DNA of 19,776 bases, taken from positions 1-19,776 of the forward strand of contig JACZXM010000005.1 in NCBI GenBank assembly GCA_022571615.1, read 5' to 3'. The notes beneath the pieces were generated by a model. It had not been told where the DNA came from, did not search any database, and saw only the letters and a program-made list of their open reading frames with translations. Shown in pieces: positions 15,436-19,776 of this stretch (position 1 is its first letter; each line of letters starts with the position of its first letter). The DNA comes from Acidobacteriota bacterium. GTDB lineage: Bacteria; Acidobacteriota; UBA890; WLXD01. A program made the position numbers and the translations under genes.

Positions 15436-16050
15436 TCAGAAACTCAAGCTCGCGAACAAGCCAAGAGCTCGGTGCTCGGTATCCGGCGCGGCCTCGCCAC
15501 CTTGGCCTTTGAACAGCTTGCGCAGCCCCAACGTGTAGCGCACCTCCAGACCCAACTTGCCGGACTGGACGCCAGCTCCGAAGACCAGCCCGTAGTCCAG
15601 GTTCTCGACCGACGAGGAGATATCGAGCTCGGTTCCACCTTCTCCGAGCACGCCGGTCACCACTCTCGAGTTCACCCGAACGGCACCGTACCCCCCAAGA
15701 AAGAAAGTCGGCGCGCTCCCGAAGTGAAGCAGGACCGGCACCTCGACATAGTCGAGCTCCCAGGTCTGGGTCGCGGTCTCGGGCGGCAAGCTGGCATCGT
15801 GGACAACGGCACCGCGCTTGGAGTACAGGATCTCCGGCTGCAGATCGATTCCGACCAGCCGGAGCCGGAAGTACACCCCGCCCGAGAAGCTCTTGCGGGT
15901 CTGGAACTCGATGTTCGGATCGCCGGTCTCGCCGCGAAACTCCGACCACTGCAGCCCGCCCTTGATGCCGAATCTCTGCGCCGCCACGTCGCGCGCCGGC
16001 AGGATCAGCAGCAGTGCCGCGATCGCCAGAACACTCCAAAGCCGTTTCAT
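15436..16050 (-). CDS. Outer-membrane beta-barrel protein
   Basis: A 204-residue protein with a clear signal peptide (MKRLWSVLAIAALLLILPARDVAA, probable cleavage after Ala24). After this come alternating amphipathic strands (FGIKGGLQWSEF, GVYFRLRLVGIDLQPEILYS, WELDYVEVPVLLHFG, TFFLGGYGAVRVNS, LGLEVRYTLGLRKLF). It ends in LFASLSF, an aromatic C-terminal residue typical of outer-membrane barrels. The pattern fits the small 'outer membrane protein beta-barrel' (PorT/OmpX-like) class; its function is unknown. It starts 12 bp after the ferredoxin stop, so the two are probably cotranscribed. Confidence 0.85.
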   Translation of the reverse strand: MKRLWSVLAIAALLLILPARDVAAQRFGIKGGLQWSEFRGETGDPNIEFQTRKSFSGGVYFRLRLVGIDLQPEILYSKRGAVVHDASLPPETATQTWELDYVEVPVLLHFGSAPTFFLGGYGAVRVNSRVVTGVLGEGGTELDISSSVENLDYGLVFGAGVQSGKLGLEVRYTLGLRKLFKGQGGEAAPDTEHRALGLFASLSF

Positions 16051-16062
16051 CGGCTCGCTACA

Positions 16063-16359
16063 TCAACCGTCGTACGGGATGTCTGATAGGACGTAGTTCA
16101 TCTCGATGAACTCGTTCCACTTGTCTGGAGTTTCCTCGTCCATGAAGATCGCGTCCACCGGGCAAACGGGCTCACAGGCACCGCAGTCGATGCACTCCTC
16201 CGGGTGGATGTACAGCATCTGTTCCTTGCCCTCGGGCGCCTTGATCCCGTGAACGCTGGCACCGTCGTCGTTGATTTCGTAGATGCAATCGACCGGGCAG
16301 ACCTCGACGCAGGCACGGTCGCGCACGTTGACGCAAGGCTCGGCGATGATGTAGGTCAT
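16063..16359 (-). CDS. 7Fe ferredoxin (3Fe-4S and 4Fe-4S)
   Basis: A 98-residue electron carrier of the Azotobacter FdI type. Cys9, Cys17 and Cys66 fit the 3Fe-4S site, and Cys21, Cys56, Cys59 and Cys62 the 4Fe-4S site, with Cys25 as the usual extra cysteine. The spacing [17 protein letters not shown] with seven residues before the second Cys matches that family. Between the cluster halves there are about 13 more residues than in the short Thermus-type protein (around 31-46). The ATG at 16359 is chosen over one at 16386 because AGGAG precedes it and MTYIIAEPC is the conserved start. The partner enzyme is not identifiable from the neighbours. It is divergent from nrdJ. Confidence 0.93.
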   Translation of the reverse strand: MTYIIAEPCVNVRDRACVEVCPVDCIYEINDDGASVHGIKAPEGKEQMLYIHPEECIDCGACEPVCPVDAIFMDEETPDKWNEFIEMNYVLSDIPYDG

Positions 16360-16548
16360 CCTGCTCTTCTCCTGAAATCTTTCCAACGATCGAGCCGTCG
16401 CCGCGGTCCGCGCCGCAACGCCAGCACGATCAACTTAACACACCCCCGAGAAGTGGGCAAAAAGGCTTTCGAGGCAGAACCGCGGCGACAAAAGCCTCCC
16501 CGATCGGCGCCCGGTGGCAGCGATTCCGCTGCAACCCCGCGGTCCGGG

Positions 16549-16557
16549 TTTTCCACA
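16549..16557 (+). promoter_or_regulatory. DnaA-box-like site 1
   Basis: TTTTCCACA matches the relaxed DnaA box TTWTNCACA in all nine positions. It lies about 95 bp upstream of the other three sites of this kind. Confidence 0.45.
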
Positions 16558-16651
16558 GCCTGATCGCCTCATTTTCGCCCCTGGGACGTTTTCGGGGCCG
16601 AATCGGTGAACACTCGAGGCGCTGAACACCGTGCCCGCCGGGGCTTTGCAG

Positions 16652-16683
16652 AAATCCACATCGTTTTCCACACGATTTCCACA
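16652..16683 (+). promoter_or_regulatory. Cluster of three DnaA-box-like sites
   Basis: AAATCCACA (16652-16660), TTTTCCACA (16664-16672) and ATTTCCACA (16675-16683) lie in the same orientation, the last two 11 bp apart, about one helical turn. The middle one fits TTWTNCACA exactly and the others differ by one or two bases. In E. coli, DnaA acts on the nrdAB promoter, so DnaA control of this RNR is a reasonable inference. The last site overlaps NrdR-like box 1. Confidence 0.5.
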
Positions 16684-16694
16684 ATACCTGGTAG
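16679..16694 (+). promoter_or_regulatory. nrdR box: NrdR-box-like site 1
   Basis: CCACAATACCTGGTAG matches 11 of 16 bases of the NrdR pattern ACACAATATCTAGTGT. Alone it would be weak, but it begins exactly 32 bp before a second match, the spacing typical of tandem NrdR operators. Confidence 0.6.
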
Positions 16695-16710
16695 ACCGAG
16701 TCGCGAGGGG

Positions 16711-16726
16711 CTACCATATCTTGTGG
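16711..16726 (+). promoter_or_regulatory. nrdR box: NrdR-box-like site 2
   Basis: CTACCATATCTTGTGG matches 11 of 16 bases (12 if A/T is allowed at position 12) of the NrdR pattern, with a strong ATATCTTGTG core. It ends 8 bp before the -35 element of the nrdJ promoter. NrdR represses RNR genes when dATP is high. No nrdR gene is in the window. Confidence 0.65.
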
Positions 16727-16734
16727 TTCCTACC

Positions 16735-16763
16735 TTGACATGTCGGCGGGGAGCAAGTAGAAC
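16735..16763 (+). promoter_or_regulatory. sigma70-type promoter for nrdJ
   Basis: A perfect -35 TTGACA (16735-16740), 17-bp spacer and -10 TAGAAC (16758-16763, four of six to TATAAT). Transcription should start near 16770, leaving a leader of about 78 nt before the ATG. I saw no cobalamin-riboswitch signature in that leader. The ribosome site is a modest GGAG at 16834-16837. Confidence 0.7.
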
Positions 16764-16847
16764 AGTGGAGCCTAGCGTGCCGGTATCGGCAGCAAGCAGC
16801 CCTGCAAGACGAGTTGAAAAACGTCCCAACTGCGGAGCAACGCCAAC

Positions 16848-19670
16848 ATGCCCCCTGACAAGAACCCGCTTCCCGGTTCTGGTCCCGTCAAGAACCCAGA
16901 AGCCTCGTCCAGGCTAGTAGCGGCCAGCATCAAGCAGCGAGACGCTACAGAAGAACCGGCAGCAACGCGAGACTGCGCAGGGCTTCAGTTTTCGCGTTAT
17001 TTCACCACTGAAGGCGTCCATCCGTATGACGCCGTCGAGTGGGAGCGGCGCGATGCGATCATCGAAAGCTCCACCGGCACCTGCGTGTTCGAGCAGAAGG
17101 ATGTCGAGTTCCCGGCCACCTGGAGTCGGCAGGCCACCAACATCGTGTCTTCCAAGTACTTCCACGGCCAGGCCGGCAGCAACGAGCGCGAATCCAGCCT
17201 CAAGCAGCTGATCGGCCGCGTCGTCGGCGCCATCACCCAGTGGGGCATCGACGGTGGCTACTTCGCCTCCAGCGACGACGCCGAGACCTTCTCCGACGAG
17301 CTGACTCACCTGCTGCTGCATCAGATGCTGGCCTTCAACTCGCCGGTTTGGTTCAACCTCGGTGTCCAGGGCGAGCGCCAGCAGGCTTCTGCCTGCTACA
17401 TCAATCACGTCGACGACACGATGGAGTCGATTCTCGATCTCGCCAAGACCGAGGGGCTGATCTTCAAGTGGGGATCAGGAGCCGGCGTGAACCTGTCGCG
17501 CCTACGCGGTTCCAAGGAGAACCTCTCCGGTGGCGGCGTGGCGTCCGGACCGGTGTCGTTCATGAAGGGATTCGACGCCTTCGCGGGAGTCATCAAGAGC
17601 GGTGGCAAGACCCGGCGCGCAGCCAAGATGATCATCCTTGATGTCGATCACCCCGACATTGTCGCTTTCATCGAGTGCAAGGGAACCGAGGAGCGGAAAG
17701 CATGGGCGTTGATCGACGTCGGATACGACCCGGCGCTCGACGGCGAGGCTTACGGCTCGGTGTTTTTCCAGAATGCCAACCACAGCGTCCGGGTCTCCGA
17801 CACCTTCATGCGCGCGGTTGATGAGGACGCCCAGTGGCAGACGATCGGGCGGGTTGACGGTCAGCCGGTGACGACCTACCGGGCACGCGACATTCTGGAG
17901 AAAATCGCTCGCGAGACCCATCAGTGCGGCGACCCGGGGATGCAGTTCGATGACACGATCAATCGCTGGCATACGTGCAAGGCGACGGATCGGATCTACG
18001 GCTCCAACCCGTGTTCCGAGTACATGTTCTTGGACGAGACGGCATGCAATCTGGCATCGCTGAACCTGCTCAAGTTCCTGCAGGACGACGGCACCTTCGA
18101 CGTTCAGAGCTACCGCCGCGCCGTGGACGTGGCGTTCACCGCCATGGAGATCATGGTCGGGTACGCTGACTACCCGACCGAGAACGTGACCCGGAACTCC
18201 CACGACTACCGGCCGCTCGGTCTAGGCTACGCGAATCTCGGTGCTCTGTTGATGCACCAGGGACTTCCGTACGATTCCGACGAGGGACGCGCGTACGCCG
18301 GCAGCATGACGGCCATCATGACCGGCGAAGCCTATCTGCAGTCGGCCCGCATCGCCCAGGCGCTAGGGCCATTCGCAGGCTATCCGAAGAACCGCGACGG
18401 CATGCTCGAGGTAATGCGCATGCATCGTGACGCGGCCTACGAGCTCGACGAGGATCTGCTCCCGAGTGGTCTGGCGCGCGCCTCCCGTCACGTTTGGGAC
18501 CGGGCGGTGGAGCTGGGCGAGGAGCACGGCTACCGCAACGCCCAGGCTTCGGTGCTGGCTCCGACCGGAACCATCAGCTTCATGATGGACTGCGATACGA
18601 CGGGGGTCGAGCCTGACCTGGCGCTGGTGAAGCACAAGCGTCTGGTGGGTGGTGGAACGTTTCGTATCGTCAACCAATCGGTTCCCGAGGCATTGCGCAA
18701 GCGCGGTTACAACAGCGACCAGGTCGAGGCCATCGTCGGGCACATCGATACCCACGGAACGATCGAGGGGGCCCCGCATCTGAAGCAGGAACACCTGCCG
18801 GTGTTCGATTGTGCCTTCCGGGCTCCGAACGGGAAGCGCTCCGTACACCATTCCGGACACCTGAAGATGCTGGCGGCGACCCAGCCGTTTATCTCCGGTG
18901 CGATCTCCAAGACCATCAACATGCCGTCGGATTGCACCGTCCAGGACGTCGCCGATGCCTACCGGCAGGCGTGGGAGCTGGGTCTCAAGTCGGTGGCGAT
19001 CTATCGCGACGGCAGCAAGCGCGTCCAGCCCATGGCAACCACCAGCGGGAAGACCGAGGGGCTGACACGGGTGGCGGCTGGTGCCGTGGAGGCTCCCCAA
19101 CGGCACCGCCTACCGGATGAGCGCGCCTCTGTGACGCATAAGTTCTCGATCGCCGGTCACAAGGGCTACATCACAGTCGGCCTGTACGAGGACGGGACGC
19201 CGGGCGAAGTGTTCATCACCATGGCCAAGGAGGGCTCGACGATATCGGGTCTGATGGATTCCTTCGCCAGCATGACCTCGTTCGCACTGCAGTACGGGGT
19301 GCCGCTCAAATTCCTCGCACACAAATGCATCAACGCGCGCTTCGAGCCTTCCGGCTACACCGGCAATCCCGAGATTCCCTATGCCAAGTCGATCACCGAC
19401 TATCTGTTCCGCTGGATCGCCAAGCGGTTCCTGAGTGAACAGGATCAGGCCGAGATCGGGTTGGCGAACGGCGCGGGCGACGCGTTCGCGCAGCACACCC
19501 AGCCCAGCCTGCCAGCGCCCCCGATAGAGACCCGCCCCGCAAGCGGCCTCGACAGAGTGTTCGTGCCGCATACCGACGCACCGCTGTGCCCGGACTGCGG
19601 TTCGCTGATGGTGGTCAACGGCAGCTGTCACAAGTGCATGAACTGTGGCTCCACTTCCGGTTGTTCTTGA
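16848..19670 (+). CDS. nrdJ: Class II (adenosylcobalamin-dependent) ribonucleoside-diphosphate reductase
   Basis: A 940-residue enzyme that reduces ribonucleotides to deoxyribonucleotides using vitamin B12 to make a thiyl radical, with no need for oxygen or a second subunit. The radical Cys389 and Glu391 sit in NPCSEYMFLDETACNL with Asn387, and the redox pair is Cys183 (SACYINH) and Cys400 (ETACNL). The finger-loop region and phosphate-binding PTGTISFMMDCDTTGVEP are present. A TSCPD-like domain spans about 764-870 (HKFSIAGHKGYITVGLYEDGTPGEVFI...). The C-terminal tail CPDCGSLMVVNGSCHKCMNCGSTSGCS gives a zinc-ribbon-like set and likely redox-shuttle cysteines. No N-terminal ATP-cone is recognisable. 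The first ~45 residues look non-conserved. The protein looks complete. Confidence 0.97.
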   Translation: MPPDKNPLPGSGPVKNPEASSRLVAASIKQRDATEEPAATRDCAGLQFSRYFTTEGVHPYDAVEWERRDAIIESSTGTCVFEQKDVEFPATWSRQATNIVSSKYFHGQAGSNERESSLKQLIGRVVGAITQWGIDGGYFASSDDAETFSDELTHLLLHQMLAFNSPVWFNLGVQGERQQASACYINHVDDTMESILDLAKTEGLIFKWGSGAGVNLSRLRGSKENLSGGGVASGPVSFMKGFDAFAGVIKSGGKTRRAAKMIILDVDHPDIVAFIECKGTEERKAWALIDVGYDPALDGEAYGSVFFQNANHSVRVSDTFMRAVDEDAQWQTIGRVDGQPVTTYRARDILEKIARETHQCGDPGMQFDDTINRWHTCKATDRIYGSNPCSEYMFLDETACNLASLNLLKFLQDDGTFDVQSYRRAVDVAFTAMEIMVGYADYPTENVTRNSHDYRPLGLGYANLGALLMHQGLPYDSDEGRAYAGSMTAIMTGEAYLQSARIAQALGPFAGYPKNRDGMLEVMRMHRDAAYELDEDLLPSGLARASRHVWDRAVELGEEHGYRNAQASVLAPTGTISFMMDCDTTGVEPDLALVKHKRLVGGGTFRIVNQSVPEALRKRGYNSDQVEAIVGHIDTHGTIEGAPHLKQEHLPVFDCAFRAPNGKRSVHHSGHLKMLAATQPFISGAISKTINMPSDCTVQDVADAYRQAWELGLKSVAIYRDGSKRVQPMATTSGKTEGLTRVAAGAVEAPQRHRLPDERASVTHKFSIAGHKGYITVGLYEDGTPGEVFITMAKEGSTISGLMDSFASMTSFALQYGVPLKFLAHKCINARFEPSGYTGNPEIPYAKSITDYLFRWIAKRFLSEQDQAEIGLANGAGDAFAQHTQPSLPAPPIETRPASGLDRVFVPHTDAPLCPDCGSLMVVNGSCHKCMNCGSTSGCS

Positions 19671-19672
19671 GA

Positions 19673-19763
19673 GGAGTAACTCCGACAGAGACTCGTCAGG
19701 CAGCGCGGTGGGCGGACCGCACCGGGGTGGGCGGCGGCCTAGCTCACCGCGTTGCCGGAGTTA
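19673..19763. repeat. Nested inverted repeat downstream of nrdJ
   Basis: An outer 8-bp stem, TAACTCCG at 19677-19684 with CGGAGTTA at 19756-19763, encloses an inner 13-pair stem. The inner stem is CAGCGCGGTGGGC at 19701-19713 with GCTCACCGCGTTG at 19742-19754, all pairing if two G-U pairs are allowed. A 28-base GC-rich loop lies inside, and 16 bases are unpaired on one side. ACTCC at 19679-19683 could instead pair with GGAG at 19673-19676 across a 3-base loop. It starts right after the nrdJ stop. No T-run follows, so it is not a standard terminator. The window ends 13 bp later; no gene is seen in 19671-19776. Confidence 0.6.
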
Positions 19764-19776
19764 AAGACCGACGGGC

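Larger units (their letters stand above)
16360..16847. promoter_or_regulatory. 488-bp divergent control region, ferredoxin / nrdJ
   Basis: No gene is supported here; open frames in it have no recognisable protein features. It holds a weak possible ferredoxin promoter on the minus strand (TTGCCC at 16460-16455, 16-bp gap, TTAAGT at 16438-16433). There is a 7-bp inverted repeat AGGCTTT/AAAGCCT at 16463-16469 and 16491-16497. Then come four DnaA-box-like sites, two NrdR-box-like sites and a good promoter for nrdJ, listed separately. Confidence 0.7.

Noticed and set aside
16360..16386. Longer ferredoxin start at 16386
   Set aside because: The ATG at 16359 has AGGAG at the right distance and gives the conserved MTYIIAEPC start.
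16549..16683. Chromosomal or plasmid replication origin
   Set aside because: DnaA-like boxes are present but there is no AT-rich unwinding stretch, no iterons, and no dnaA, dnaN, gidA or rep gene nearby. Regulation of nrdJ explains them better.
16764..16847. Cobalamin riboswitch in the nrdJ leader
   Set aside because: It would suit a B12-dependent enzyme, but I saw no B12-box sequence and the leader is only about 78 nt.

Overview
The window is about 19.8 kb of GC-rich DNA with tightly packed genes and no tRNA, rRNA, CRISPR array or insertion sequence that I can recognise. A probable outer-membrane beta-barrel protein, a class II (B12-dependent) ribonucleotide reductase, an Azotobacter-type 7Fe ferredoxin and a large TPR/FG-GAP/ASPIC protein suggest a Gram-negative bacterium of the deltaproteobacterial, myxobacterial or Binatota kind. 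That placement is an inference; no marker gene here settles it.

Layout. Bases 1-183 hold no gene but carry a palindromic repeat and two inverted copies of a second repeat. From 9976 down to 184 runs an eight-gene minus-strand block: ABC transporter ATPase and ABC-2 permease, lipoyl synthase (lipA), E1 alpha, E1 beta, lipoyl-bearing E2 and E3 (lpdA) of a branched-chain-type 2-oxoacid dehydrogenase, then a RecD2-type helicase. Most junctions overlap or nearly touch. An 80-bp divergent region separates this block from plus-strand thyA and folA (10057-11378), which overlap by 4 bp. A 1130-residue exported or membrane-anchored minus-strand protein (11459-14851) follows, then a plus-strand BON-domain protein, then a minus-strand ferredoxin and beta-barrel pair. 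A 488-bp divergent control region leads to plus-strand nrdJ (16848-19670).

How the genes work together. lipA makes the lipoyl cofactor that E2 carries and E3 reoxidises, so the block looks like a self-contained lipoate-dependent complex. Its E1 is strange, however. E1 alpha lacks the metal-binding acidic residue of the thiamine-diphosphate motif and the histidine-bearing active-site loop, and E1 beta has Gln in place of the conserved active-site His, although both frames are open and translationally coupled. thyA, folA and nrdJ all serve DNA precursor synthesis. The region before nrdJ carries a tandem pair of NrdR-box-like sites 32 bp apart, four DnaA-box-like sites and a good sigma70-type promoter.

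The strongest candidates for something new are the degenerate E1 pair and the repeats at the ends of genes. One repeat family (40 bp, 35/40 identical) supplies the stop codons of both recD2 and folA. A second family is a 24-bp palindrome found near the 3' end of recD2 and between the BON and beta-barrel genes. A third structured element follows nrdJ.
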